From Neelides folsomi (taxonomy: Eukaryota; Arthropoda; Collembola; Neelipleona; Neelidae), in NCBI GenBank assembly GCA_034687125.1, contig JAQGBZ010000347.1, positions 1-64,000 on the forward strand: 64,000 nucleotides of DNA. Direction: 5' to 3'. Shown here piece after piece: positions 26,401-38,830 of this stretch. Within the stretch, counting starts at the first letter, position 1. Each line of letters starts with the position of its first letter. The translations under genes were made by a program, and so were the position numbers. The notes under the pieces are model-generated. The model was given only the letters and a program-made list of their open reading frames with translations, did not search any database and was not told the DNA's origin.

Positions 26401-29400
26401 ATATACAGATACATATATTATTATGATTAAATTAGGTGATTGAATTTTGCATGTAATTTTTCTTCGTGTGTGTAGTTACACTTAAATATTATTTACGAGC
26501 TACTTTACGCGTTAGACCATGTATGCTAAAATCTTCTCTTAATTTATAAGTGTATAGAAATAAACTCGGCCTGAAGTTGATCTCAATTGTATAAAAATGA
26601 AGAATGGAATATCATTCTCGAAGAATCAGTAGAATAAACTCAAGAATAAACTTATCTCTTGACCCCGATCTTCTATAATCAGATTTCGAAGAATATCTAC
26701 AAAGTTCTAACGCTCTTGCTTGTACGTAATTTTTAATTGCTTCTCAAACAAACACTGATTTCTATGTTCAACTTTTTAAATTAAGAAAACTGAAGAATTC
26801 CTTTAATTCTGCAATTGAACCAACTCCTTGTTTGTACTTTAGTAGATGAAAAACATCTCTTGAACTCCAATATTATCAAATCTTAATCAAAGCAAATATT
26901 AAAAATGTTACTAATTGAATTACTCCCTTGTTGTTTATGCTTTGTAATTAATTTATTCTCGAATCTTGTAAGTTCAAGATTTGTTCTTATATTACAATAC
27001 GCCTTACTTAAATATTTTAAAATGAGAATAATAATACAGTGTATCTGTAGTGCAACAATTATTATACAATATTGATGCATAGTATTTACTATTTATTAGT
27101 AAATTATATTTACCCTTTCGAATCCTCCAGTGGGCTGTCCAGTGGCTCTATTTTTATGATGACAGCTATGAAGAGAATGGTGATGATGGCGACCCTCCAT
27201 GGCTTCACGAGTTCTCAATGTCCAAAACTCGGCTTTGTGTTATTCAAAACTCATATTTGGATAATAAAAATTTTCGAGAACCTTTTACTTTGCTAATAAC
27301 CGTCTCCTTCATATTTTACAAAATTAAACTCCTAAATAAACTGTCCCTATTTTCACTTAAGTACTGCAAAAGGCAATTGAGGTAGCTAATACAAAATCTG
27401 CAATTAAAACAATATTTAAATTCTTGAATAAAATAATCCTCGACCACTCCGCACGAGATCGGATTTAAGACTGAAGGTTGTAGTTAGGAAGAGATAGGGA
27501 GTTGAGCGTGTGAGAAAGTCATAAGGGGGAACGGTACCTCTCTTCCTCGGGAAGGAACGAAACCAAATCATGAGGTGGAAAACAAATGCTCACTTCGCAT
27601 AAGACCACAAGCCGAGATCGGACGTCAAAAGAAAGATCCACAGAGCTTCAGTGCTTCAAACTTGTCACTTCATCTTCGAATGGAGTAAATTGGAAAGTCC
27701 AATGATAGTCAACACACCTTCGCGAGTGTTGAGGATTTTTTACGCTTTAAACCTCCACATATGCTACTATGAAGGCATTAGCCATTAGTTTACGTACAGT
27801 AGCATGAAAAAGGTTGGGTTGAAGGAGGAATGAATGAGGAATGAAAGATGTAAATAATGGTTTTACATTGGAATTGCTCCTTTAGTTCCGATTCCGCTTG
27901 AATGACCATCTTTTGTCCATCCGACAAATGTGCACGGAGGAATCCTCCTTGACACAAAATTTATTGTCTCATCCTGCCGAGGACCCAGTTGAGATCTCTG
28001 CGACCTCGTTGAGGATTTTTGGTTAGGACTCCCCCACTCAATTTGTCTCTCCTTTGCTTACACTCGGGTAATAGGTAATTTATTTGATCGCAAGGCGTTT
28101 TCCTAAATTCACCTCAAGGTGCCAGGTTTATGTGGTGCCAAGTAGACAGGTTTTAACCTTTATTTTACACATAATACGAATAATGAGACAATTAGATCGC
28201 GAATTTACTTTTAACTGTCAGAATTGTCACCTACTCCCCTCGAAGATGTTTAGGAAACTCATTACAAGCTTTTACTAAACATTATCCAAATCACCGTATT
28301 CTATCAAAATTAAACGAATTACCAATTACTTACGTTATACAAAATCAAATTACGTCATACGACTTCCGAAAGCAATTTAGTAATAATACGAGTACCTATA
28401 AAGGTAAATAGTTTAAAAGACAGATCAATTTGTCATTCATAAATTTTTATTAAAGCTTGTTTATTTTGCTCACCTTTCTCACAATTTCACAGAAGCTTAC
28501 ATATAAAGGCTTTGACTGGGAACAACAATTGCATTGAATTGATGCCAATAATACACAATAATTAGTTTCAATTACTTAAATTGATGCAATTAAAGTAATG
28601 TGGTTAATTTTCTCATCTATGAAAAACTACATATTGAACTCCACAGACTGAGGGAGGGTATTTACATATTAAGAAATATGTTAAAATTGATCATCATTAA
28701 TGCATATTCAGCATGGATAGAATTAATGAAAAGTAAAAGAACAATTAGATATTAATTGCAAAAAGTTTAATAAAAAGGATAAGAACCATCTGTATCATTC
28801 TTACTTACTTAGGGTTAGTTTTTTAATAGCAAGTGAGAGAAACTCGACTAACAAGCGTTCGTTAATTTAAACATAAAATCGCTTCTCAAGTTTTTATAAT
28901 ACAAAGACTTCCTACTGTGAAATGAAAGTTGATTGGTTTCTGCTTATAAAATTATCTAATCTTTACACTTTAAAGCCAATTATTTATGCACTTAATTTTG
29001 ATTTAATCCTTTGAATACATAATATATGGGTGATAATTAAAGAGTAATAAAATAATATCATGCATCTTTAATCTCTTTAATGCTACACAGTTATTATACT
29101 TAAATAACCATTCTTCGCAAAATCAAGACTTTAATTATTTTATGCATTCATGTAAAATATTTGTACAAGTGTTATTTAATTTATATTATTAATAAATGTG
29201 CAATTTTCATAAATAAGACTATTTATATTATACAATATTGACATCTAATATTATGAAAAATCTTATATTGATGCTCTCATTTCAAAGGATAAGGAATTAA
29301 AGCTTAAAAATGTCCTTGTCGTTAGCTGGCCCTTCGCTTTCCGGATAGATCTTTAATATTTGGAACTTATAATATGTAGAGTAGGTAATGTGCTTACCTA

Positions 29401-30795
29401 AATGTCAAATTTTTAAAGACAAGGTTAAGAATAAGGGAAATGGCACAAAAGTAGCTACGGTTCGCTATGGATTATTAAAATCCACAAAAAGCGATCCCAA
29501 TTGCTCTTAAACCTTAATGTGGTTACAAAACAGAAGTAGGTTAAATGCCCATTTTTCATCCGACTGAAAGAAAAGCCCTGATGAATTTACTTTAAGGAGC
29601 TTTTAGTTTATTACGCGTCCACACACTTATTCCCACTGCTCCTCTTTTCCCAACTTTATTCCCCACATGTCCCTTCCAGCTCTTTCGACTCCTCATATGC
29701 AATTCAAGATGCGTTACATTCGGTTATGGTACTTACAATTATGTGCTTCCCTGTGCACTTCGCAAGAAAGTATAAAATCTTATCTCACTCACATTGATAT
29801 ATTAAGTTCATAAAATGATGGTTCTTCATATGGACGCAATCATAATGGATTCAGAGAATTTCTCACAGTTTAATAATATGAAATCTGGCAAAGGAAGCTG
29901 AGAGATTCTTCACGTCTTGCCACTTGAAGTTTTTGTATCCTAAATCTCATAAAATCATCTCGGCTTTGCCCTTTCGGCTCTTTCTATTCTCTCCCCATTT
30001 CTGACATCTAATTAAATCCTCATTTTCATATATCCGCCTTTAATATTTGGCAAAGTATAAGGAATTTTACTTCATATATTTTGATATAATAACCTATTTT
30101 TTTAGTTTCATATGCATAACTTGCCAATTTTATTTGGGTTGGTGTTTGTAAAAATTAATAAAAGGTAGTCCATATTTATATAAACTATAAGTATTCACAG
30201 ATTTTGATTCTCTTTAGCCTATTGTTCTTTTAACGGAACATTTCTTTCATTCTAAAATTTTGGCAATTGATTAAGGAGAGGATACACTTTGAGATTTACT
30301 TGAAGGTAATTAAATGTTTTGTTATTGCTGGTGTTAACTTATAGGCGCTTCCTAATATGGAGTAAAACCACTTAACTAATAAATATTAAGAAGGTCTTCA
30401 GAATAGTAATTAAATTTTTTGTTTGTTTTTGTAAATGTAAAGATAAAGATTATGAGATGACATTTGTTTCACATTATGCCATCGGCTATAGTTCAACATC
30501 CTCCTTTCTGAATATAGCAAAATACTGATACCTAGTTTTACTTATATGATCTTATTATGTATTTTATGTAGTCTGATCTTCATATTACTCTACTTTATTA
30601 CAACAGACCATGATGATTATTATCATCCACTATGGATGTATGACATCATGTATGCATTAAAAATACTTTGTCTTCACTTCAATCATAAAATTAATTATAC
30701 AATTTTTCAAAAATACTATGGTGCACTGTGTTCTGTATTGTATTACGTACTACTATATTTAAGTAGGTATTATAAATATTTGGGTCTCATTTAAA
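17473..30795. other. 13-kb stretch with no supported gene
   Basis: No coding exon recognised on either strand. Open frames are at most 109 codons and lack domain content. The missing 5' exon or exons of the corin-like gene should lie here, because that gene is transcribed leftward, but I could not identify them. The stretch may also hold regulatory DNA; I can name no specific site. Confidence 0.45.
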
Positions 30796-31789
30796 CTGCC
30801 AAATAAATAAGTACTTTTGTCAAATGAAATTAATTTTTTTTGCCAAATAGTACTTTTGCCAAATAAAAATGAGCCATATGCCAAATAAATAAATAATAAT
30901 GGCAAAATGGATTTTAGCGATAATTATATTCAAAATTTAATTGTAATTATTTTAAATTACTTGTAAAAATTTAAAATGTAACTTATAAAAATTTATAATT
31001 ATAATATATAAAAAAAATTGCAAATAATATTTATAAAATATTAATTATTGAACAAGAAGGGCCTTTTTGGCTTTTGGTGGTCTTTCTAAATATTAGGGTT
31101 TATCATATGTGTCCTAAAATTTATAATAATTAACTAATTAAGTACCATATATGGTTACTTTTATGCATAGCTTTGACACATTAAATTATAAGACCTATTA
31201 GTTTACTTTTATCACAGTATGGGAATACTGTGATAAAAGTCATTTTTACTTCTTTAATAGTCATTTTTACTTCTGGATAAAAATTAAATTATGTTCAATC
31301 AGCAATTCCAATAAAATGTTGCAAACGTAATTCTTTAAAAAATTGGGATTTATGCTATCGTTTGTAACGATAATTCATTGAAATTACAAATAGTTTGAGT
31401 TAATGCGTAAAGTCCCTATTTAAAAAAACTTTTGAAAACATGTCATTAGTGCTATAGATTGAAAAGTGATATATTTTTCGGGATTTATTTTTCCTCCCGA
31501 AGCAAAAATCGTTCAACTTCTTTCAATGGAAGATAAAAGAAACTATGTATGTAGGAAGACCATCAAAGTCAAAGAGGGTCTTTGCAGTTCTATAATTAAT
31601 ATATGAATATTGTTTGCACTTTTTAATATATTATACATTGTAAAATTTACATTCTAAAGTTTAACAAGTAATTTAACATAATTACAATTTGAATTTGGAA
31701 TACTTGTTTAAATCAATTTGGTCATTATTATTTATTTATTTGGCATTTGGCTCAGTTTTATATGGCAAAAGTACTTATTCATTTGGCAG
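30796..31789. mobile_element. 994-bp foldback DNA transposon, non-autonomous
   Basis: The left end begins CTGCCAAATAAATAAGTACT and the right end read inward begins CTGCCAAATGAATAAGTACT, an inverted repeat that continues with interruptions over roughly the outer 100 bp through copies of GCCAAAT. Identical 5-bp repeats TTAAA (30791-30795 and 31790-31794) flank it; because they contain TTAA, a TTAA target specificity with a one-base irregularity at the left is also possible. A second imperfect inverted pair lies inside (about 31055-31090 against about 31550-31580), and a perfect 16-bp hairpin sits near the centre at 31205-31240, so almost the whole element can fold back on itself. It has no transposase frame. 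The superfamily is undetermined. Confidence 0.78.
31205..31240. repeat. Perfect 16-bp inverted repeat with 4-bp loop
   Basis: The arms ACTTTTATCACAGTAT (31205-31220) and its exact complement (31225-31240) are separated by GGGA. The hairpin lies near the centre of the 994-bp foldback element and looks like its symmetric core. It is followed by AT-rich DNA rather than a T-tract after a gene, so it is not read as a transcription terminator. Confidence 0.85.
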
Positions 31790-31794
31790 TTAAA

Positions 31795-33478
31795 TATTTA
31801 CCCTAAATATTTGACTAGACTAGAAAGAAGAACAAGTTATTATTTTTATGAGTTGCCTATTATATTCTAAATTGTTTCATATTTCATATACTATAGTATT
31901 TTGCGCCATAAAATTATCACGCTAAATTCCAAACAAAATCAGGTAAAAACCTTACATTAAATATATTTAATACTCATTGCTAAAGCATATTCCGAATTTT
32001 GCATTATGTAACTAAAATACGTAACTATTTCCTCTTTTTCTTGCACCCATTGTATTTTGAATTCATTGTGAGATCTGGAAAAGTAAAATTATAGGGTTTG
32101 CAAAAGGCGAAGAAGAAAAGAGTATGGGAATTTACGATTTTGCTCATACTTTAATATTATATGATGCTTTCCTTGCTAATTTCACGAGCAAGTACATATG
32201 TTGCACTCGGTGTTACAGTTTAAATAAATTACGTCGGAATGAATACATTATATAGGGAAGTAACGAAGAGGAAGCTGTGATTAGAAGGCTGATAAAACTA
32301 CAAACACCCGCATTGAGTTTCCCTTTAGAGCTGAGACTCCCGTTACTCCTCACTGTGTCACCGGTAACAAGGCCTTGTGGATATGGGATTTTGTGGCAGG
32401 AGCCGAACCTTCACACGAATAATAGCATAAGTGATAAAAAATCCTCCAACTTACTATACATAATATACCTACTTACATCTCACCATAATAATTCCAAGCC
32501 GTTTTCACTACATAGGTTGGGGGAAACCATTATGTAAGAATAGAGCCGTGAAAAAGAGGATGCAAGCTTTGACTCGTTCAATTCAATTAAACGCTCTTTC
32601 ATCAAGACTCGTCTATGGATTCATTTTCCTACTCACTTTTTTCAATTCGTCAAATCCTAAATTATGCAAACATCGAATGAATTTATTCATGTTTAAACAC
32701 CTAATTTTCAGCTTCAATCAATTCATCTATGAAAAGCGTTAGATAGGCATGTCTAATATGGGCGTAATTGAATAACAACATGAGTATATTAAATTAATGC
32801 TTAACTTACACCTACATATAGCGAGTATTTTAATGTGGTTCTTGAAATAAAACTACAGATAAATTACAAGAGTATATTAATAACTGCTAAAAATATTAAT
32901 TAGCCAAGAAGGGAGGGTGTCAATTTATATTATTAAGTATGGTTTTATAAGTAAAAAGTCCTATAAAGAATCTATCTAATAATAACAAAATGATAATATG
33001 TCATTCAAACAAAAAATATGTATGTATTAGTAGACTTTTATGAATTATCGTTATATAATTCATCGTTTTATTAATTCTAAGCGATTAACAATGTTTATTG
33101 CACATTATTACAAATATTTTTACTATACGCTATACACATTTTATGATACATAAAATACATAAAGATAGTATAAACATTGTACATTTTTATTATTTTATAA
33201 AGTGTAATTTACTTAGATTTATAATAAATACTAAACAAGATTTAAAAAATCTATTTAATTATGCTCATAATTATAATTAAGTAATGAGTTAATCAATGAA
33301 AACAACACATATAATATCAATGTAGGCACTTTAGTCAAAATATAAACATGTTCAAAAAATCTTAAAAAATTTAAATTAGTATATTGGTAAACATAAAAGA
33401 GGATTCATGATTTGTCCGTGAAACATTCTTAAATTAAGGCTAGTTGTGCAAAAGATTATGTTATTTTGACTTCATAAC
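31795..33478. other. AT-rich non-coding stretch downstream of the zinc-finger gene
   Basis: No gene is supported. It holds the 3' flank of the leftward zinc-finger gene; a candidate polyadenylation signal for that strand (AATAAA on the minus strand) is at 33186-33191. Frames of 60-86 codons here have no recognisable content. Confidence 0.45.
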
Positions 33479-36400
33479 TTATTGACTACGCGGTGTTGAA
33501 AGGGCCGCTTGGACGATTTCCGCTGGTGACTGAACTGGACCACAAGGAATGAAATTGTCAGCCCAAAATCCTGTACTACTTTGTCTTTCATTTCTCAAAG
33601 CTAATATGGGAATTCCCAAATGTCCCGACATTCTCTCATTGCCACTCAGAGGAACAAAGTTTGAAATCCCAATGTCTTCCAACGCCTTCATCTTACTCGG
33701 AGTTAACTTTGTCATGTCAAGTAAAGGAATGTAGAGATACTTTTGCTTAGGTGGCTGTCCTGGACTCCCTTGAGGTCGAAATTGTTGTTGCAAATTTGGT
33801 TGTTGCTGTTGTTTTCCAGCATTTGCCTGTTGTGCTGAAGGGGGTCTTATTGGGTTTTGAGAAGCTTGGATTTGATTTCGATTGACATAAGTACTAATAG
33901 GTAAATAATGAACTTCCCGTTTGTGATATTCCATTTGCGCAGATGAAGAAAAGACTAAATTGCAAATTGTGCAAACGGCGGGTCTCGGATGTTGAATTAA
34001 AGGATTTGGAAGTTGATTACGCCCTTCAATCTCTTCGGTCAAGTCGACTGTTGGGGGTCTATCTGGCCTATTAACATCTGCCGTTTGGATTGCAGGAATT
34101 CTACTTGGAGCCCTTGGAACAGCAAATTGATGAGCATTTGTCGTAGTTGGGGGAGATTGAACATTAGGAACGGTATTTGCATTAGAAAATAATACTGGAG
34201 GAATAATGGACGGGCTGATGGTTCTTATTGTTGGGCTCGATCTTTCGTGTCTTTGTATGACCGATTGAAGATTTGCCAATTGAGAAGCTGTCGGACTTAG
34301 TTGCTTCTGTTGCTCTAATGAAGCATTATTTAATGGAGGAGTTAATGTAACTCCTCTATACACAATTGATGCTGGAGGCAGAGGTGAAGCAGGAGAAGTT
34401 CGATGATCTGGACTTCCTTGACCTTCTTCGCCTGAATAAACACTGACAGTAATTCCCGGACCGAATCTGAGTCCATGAGCGCTTGCCAATTGGGAAGTAT
34501 TTGGACTATTGCTGCTTCTCCTTTCTAATATCTGACCATGATTAACATGAGTTTGCCCTTCCAATCTTGGAGATTTTGATTGTGCATTTTGCTCCGACCC
34601 GTCAAAAGAGGATGTTCTTTTCACTTGCATATGACTTCCTTGTAAAGGTGCAGGTGCGTTACCTCGCACGTTAGAAATGCTCAGGTGTGATTCAAATGGA
34701 GGTTGATATGCTGGAGGCGCTTGCTGTCTATTCGAACTTGCCAGATTTTGCATTAATAGAGGGGCACCCTGAGGAGGATTCAATTGCTGTCGCTGGCGTT
34801 GTTGCAGCATGATGCGTTGAATTTGTTGATTTCGTAGTTGTTGCTGTTGTTGTTGTTGCTGAATGGCTCTGATTCGATTTTGATAATCAGGGTTTGAGTT
34901 AAGTTGATTTAACGATTGTTGTGTTGTTAGTTGAGATCTCAGCATTGCGACTTGTATTTGATTTGGAGCCCCTTGACTCATTTGTCTTTGGTGCAATTGC
35001 TGTTGGAGTTGCTGGAATCGCGGATCACTTCGGACCGTATTGACATTCGGATAGCCTGGCATTTGAGGTCTTATTAGGCCAGGAATAATTGGGTTGTTTT
35101 GAAGATTGGGCTGAGCTTGTGTAGTCATTGTATAGCCAACTGTAGACTGTGGATATGAACCATGAGGAGCTAACTGTTGATTAAATGGAATTGGCATCCT
35201 AGCTTGTTGACCTATTGAAAACAAAATATTTAGTTTTATTGTTAATATCCCTTACAATAAATATACATTAAATAATAAATATACAATAAATATGATTGTT
35301 TTTGTTTTTTGCATTTGTTTAATTCTTGGAAATCATACCTTGAATTGAATTATTTTGGTAATTTAAGTTGATGTTTGGATTTTGAGATTGCGGTCGTATA
35401 GCATTTGGAAAGCGTTGAAACTGATTCTGAAGCATTTGAATAGGTTGTCTAGCAGGATTTATGCTCGATGGAATATTAGCGACAGGGGCTCTTATAACAT
35501 TTCTTTGATTTTCGTTTCCCATAAATGAAGAAGTCGACTCTTCGTCATATTCCATTAAAGGAGTTGTGGGGTAAGGGCTCTCGGGTTCTAAAATATTATC
35601 ACGAATTCCAAAATGCTCTTCTGTAAAATGTTTTTCTACTTCGGCATGAGATGTGAAAGATTGTTGACAAACTCCGCATACGAAATCGGATTCATCCACG
35701 TTTGGTTCAGGAAGTCCAATAATTGGGTCCATTTCTAGAGGGTCAGTTTCGGGTTGAGGAACTGAATTGTCGATTAAAATTTCTTCAAAATTACTTGGAG
35801 ATGACAACAATTGATTGAGAGTTTTATTCGCAGATATTATAGGTGAAAGAGAAGGCATAGGGATTTTAGGAACTTGTGGTCGACTTTCAATTGTTACACT
35901 TTTCCCACTGACATTCTCATTTGAGAGAGATGTGTTTTCTTTTAAGGTATTGTTTCCCCGTTCTGCTATCTTATCGGTATCTTTTTGAGAACAACTCCTT
36001 TCAGTACGTTGCTTTTGGAGATCATCATTCAAATTCTTTGCAATTCCAGTTAGATGAGATTCACCCTAAATTTAAAAAAAATCAATTAAATAAATCTCAT
36101 CTAGTAAAATCAAATATTGTACAGTTGTACAGTATGAGTAGGTATAAACTTTAATCAAATATTATAGGCAGGTATACAAATATGTTAGCAATTTTAGAAT
36201 AATGATCTTCAATTAATGTAAAACTATTTACTTAACTGATTTAAAATAATAATTGAATAATATATTACATATATTATTAGTATTAACACAATTTATTTTG
36301 TTTATGTTGATACATTTTACATGTAGTAAATAAAAAATTATAATTAAAATAATTAAAAGTAACTTTTGAACTTACGTGGACAATAGTGTTACTTTTTGAA

Positions 36401-37445
36401 CTCATTAGATCATTCGATTTCTGAGAAAGGGAACTTTGTTTATTGTTTGGCTCCTCTCTTCTGTCTTTTCTGATTATATCATTTTGGACTATAACCATGT
36501 TGGATTTGCTTGATTCGTCTAATGCTTTTTCTGTTTCTGATGAATCTTCGCCAAAAACGACTCGGCCTGATCCTGTTTGTTTCTTCGGAGTAACGTCAGT
36601 TCCAGAAGCTGTCATGGTTGAACTTTTCTTTGGTTTTTCTCCACTTTCTCCACAACTATCATTCCTACTTGAAGACTTTTCCTTGGAACCGGTCTCAACC
36701 ACTTCAACATTTGAAGATTCAGAATTTACAGTCGCAGGTTTGGTTTTAATTGGAGTTTTGATAATATAGGTTCCTTTAGTTTTGCAATAAGAGAGCTTTA
36801 GGATATTTGGTTTTCCGTCCGAATCATTTGAGGGTGTTTGGATGGGAGTTTCGGATCCAGCGGAAGACGCTTTTTTGACAACCTTTACGTCGACATAGTT
36901 CATCTCCACAATTGGGTATGGGTTTTTCGCTAAAACATGTTGGTAAGCTACATGTCGTCGCCATTTTTCGTAGTCTAAGTAAGTGACGTTACATCGATAG
37001 CAAAAATTCTTTGTTCTCCTTTCTTCTGAAATGTTTATACTCTTTGTGGTATTTTGGGGTGTAAATGAAGAGCTTGGCTTGGACGTCTCTTTACTTTTAC
37101 AAGTACTCTTTTTTGAAGGTATTGCTCCTGATGATTTTCTGGATGTTTCTGCATCGGAATGTCGAGCTGGAGATGGAACAGCAAATCGAGCATATTCAAG
37201 TGGAACTGCAGCTTGACGAGTTGGCTTACTTGAATGGTTCGTTTTTATATGGCATCCAAGTTCCCCGTCATTTGAAAATCGAAAAAAACATAAGCGGCAA
37301 TATGAAGTAAATTCTGCTGTGTGGTTTTCGACCATGTGGTAATCATAGTCTCGCTTATCGGCAAATTTCTCCGAGCAAACGTTGCATTGTTTGCCTACGG
37401 TCGGCTCCGATTGTGATTCAGCTTCAGACTGGACATTGTCTTTAC
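33479..37445 (-). CDS. Large Gln/Pro-rich protein with five C2H2 zinc fingers (5' end missing)
   Basis: Three exons read right to left: 36376-37445, 35339-36065 and 33479-35211, with GT-AG introns and matching phases, giving 1175 codons before TAA at 33479-33481. The rightmost exon opens after a TTTTTGCAG acceptor with no ATG, so the 5' end lies further right. Five C2H2 fingers are visible: CNVC...HMVENH and CRLC...HIKTNH close together at the start (about residues 20-41 and 49-70), CYRC...HVAYQH (about 149-170), CGVC...HFTEEH (about 486-507) and CTIC...HKREVH near 1010-1035. The fingers are scattered, not arrayed, and the spacers are rich in Ser, Pro and Gln, with a poly-Gln run near residue 720. 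A non-repetitive C-terminal block (ALEDIGISNFVPLSG and following) looks like a folded, conserved segment. Nuclear transcription or chromatin regulation is the likely role by composition only. I do not recognise the family. Confidence 0.82.
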
Positions 37446-38149
37446 CTGCAAAAACTATTTATAATTAAATTTTATAAGACTCAATAGAAAAATTGCCAGT
37501 TGCCTTTTTCCCGACGGGTACAATCTGGCATCCGGCATGCCAGATGCCCGATTGGACTAGCCGTGAACAGGGACAGGGTGAATTATCCTAACCCCTCGCA
37601 GATAGTCCGCGGCTTATTTATAGTGAAATTTAGGAGTAACAGAGCTGTTTATATACGAGGGTGGCTCATATGCGAGGGCGGCTTATAAATCGGAATTTTT
37701 ATAAACATGGTAGGTACATTTTCATAGTTAAAACTTGACTATGACTTGTATGGACGATTACTTTAAAAATGTAATTGATTAATAATTACAATTACAGTAA
37801 TCAGATTACGTTTTGATTATTGATTACAATTCAAGTAATCAGATTACAATACGATTGCTGATTACGATTACAGTAAAATTTGTTAAACCTAATTACACTA
37901 ATTTGGTATTTACATAGATACATGTTACAGTATTTATTTAGAGAGTTGTCCAAAGATTAATTCAATTTTTAACTTAAATAGGTATCTTTTCTATGTAATA
38001 AATAAATACTTGTAATTATATAGTATCTCTTACATGTTACTAGCTCAAGTAAATTGGTAATCGTAATCAGTATTCAATGTGTAATCATTAGAGAGCGGAT
38101 TTATATGCACGAATCATCTAACATGCAGGAAATTATTTCTCCAGTATGG

Positions 38150-38257
38150 GGTATTATGAGAAAATTACATGCGTGATCACGTGCATGTTTTATGATTCAG
38201 CGGGAGTGGAAATCATTTTAACATGTGATCAAAGTTATATAATTTTCTCATAATACC
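38150..38257. repeat. Short foldback with 18-bp perfect arms
   Basis: The arm GGTATTATGAGAAAATTA at 38150-38167 is exactly complementary to 38240-38257. The 72-bp interior contains the near-palindrome GCATGNNTGATCACGTGCATG type core around 38169-38188. It lies between the two GATTAC-rich blocks, as if inserted into that element. Confidence 0.75.
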
Positions 38258-38439
38258 AGTAATCAAAATGTAATCAAAAAGTAATTTCTCATCAAACAGT
38301 AATCCTGGTTACAAATTACACCGAAGTTTGAAAATTAATTGATTAACGATTACTTTTTTTCAAAATGTAATCCAATACTGATTACGATCATTTATCGTAA
38401 TCGTTAATCAAGTATCGTTAATTTGTGAATATGGCAATT

Positions 38440-38585
38440 TTATAAATGAGAGCTCACACTTTGGCTAACCCCAACCACCTAGTGAGTCCTAGTGTGACAC
38501 TTAGCCATACCCCTCCCCATAATTATGGGGAGGGGATATGGCTAAGCTTATGCATAAGCGTGAGCTCATTTATGGACAGTCCCTG
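38440..38585. mobile_element. Short MITE with inverted ends and central hairpin
   Basis: The left end ATAAATGAGAGCTCAC matches the right end read inward (ATAAATGAGCTCAC, after CAGGGACTGTCC), differing by a 2-bp insertion. Centrally, 38501-38545 forms a long hairpin, TTAGCCATACCCCTCCCC paired with its complement with one bulged base. The outermost CAGGGACTGTCC is present only at the right, so the left tip seems lost. There is no coding capacity. Confidence 0.68.
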
Positions 38586-38830
38586 AAAGATTTTAAACCA
38601 GCAACAAGAATATAGGCAGGATTTATGGCATGTATTATCATTTTATCATATAGGTAGTTATTTCATATGCGTCTTATGTACAAGGGTATCTTATCTAAGA
38701 TTTAAATTTTGATCTTAGAAAAGTGCGTCTTATCAGCGAGGGAGTCTTATCAGGGAATAAACAGGGTACATTTAATTTATTTTGGATAATTCATCCTGCG
38801 GAGTGCGGATTATACGAGAGTATAGGGAGG

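Larger units (their letters stand above)
37446..38830. mobile_element. Nest of short inverted-repeat elements upstream of the zinc-finger gene
   Basis: At least three kinds of repeat are layered here. First, copies of GTAATC/GATTAC in both orientations cluster at about 37755-37885 and again at about 38050-38080 and 38265-38420, as in the subterminal repeats of non-autonomous DNA transposons. Second, units of about 17 bp built on CTTAT...GCGAGGG occur at about 37610-37690 and 38665-38830, outside the first set. Third, two compact palindromic elements sit inside (listed separately). No open frame of note is present. The region is probably the first intron or the 5' flank of the zinc-finger gene; the outer boundaries are approximate. 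Confidence 0.6.

Noticed and set aside
37499-38830. CRISPR-like array from the recurring GATTAC and GCGAGGG motifs
   Set aside because: The motifs are short, unevenly spaced and in both orientations, and this is animal DNA. Transposon subterminal repeats explain them better.
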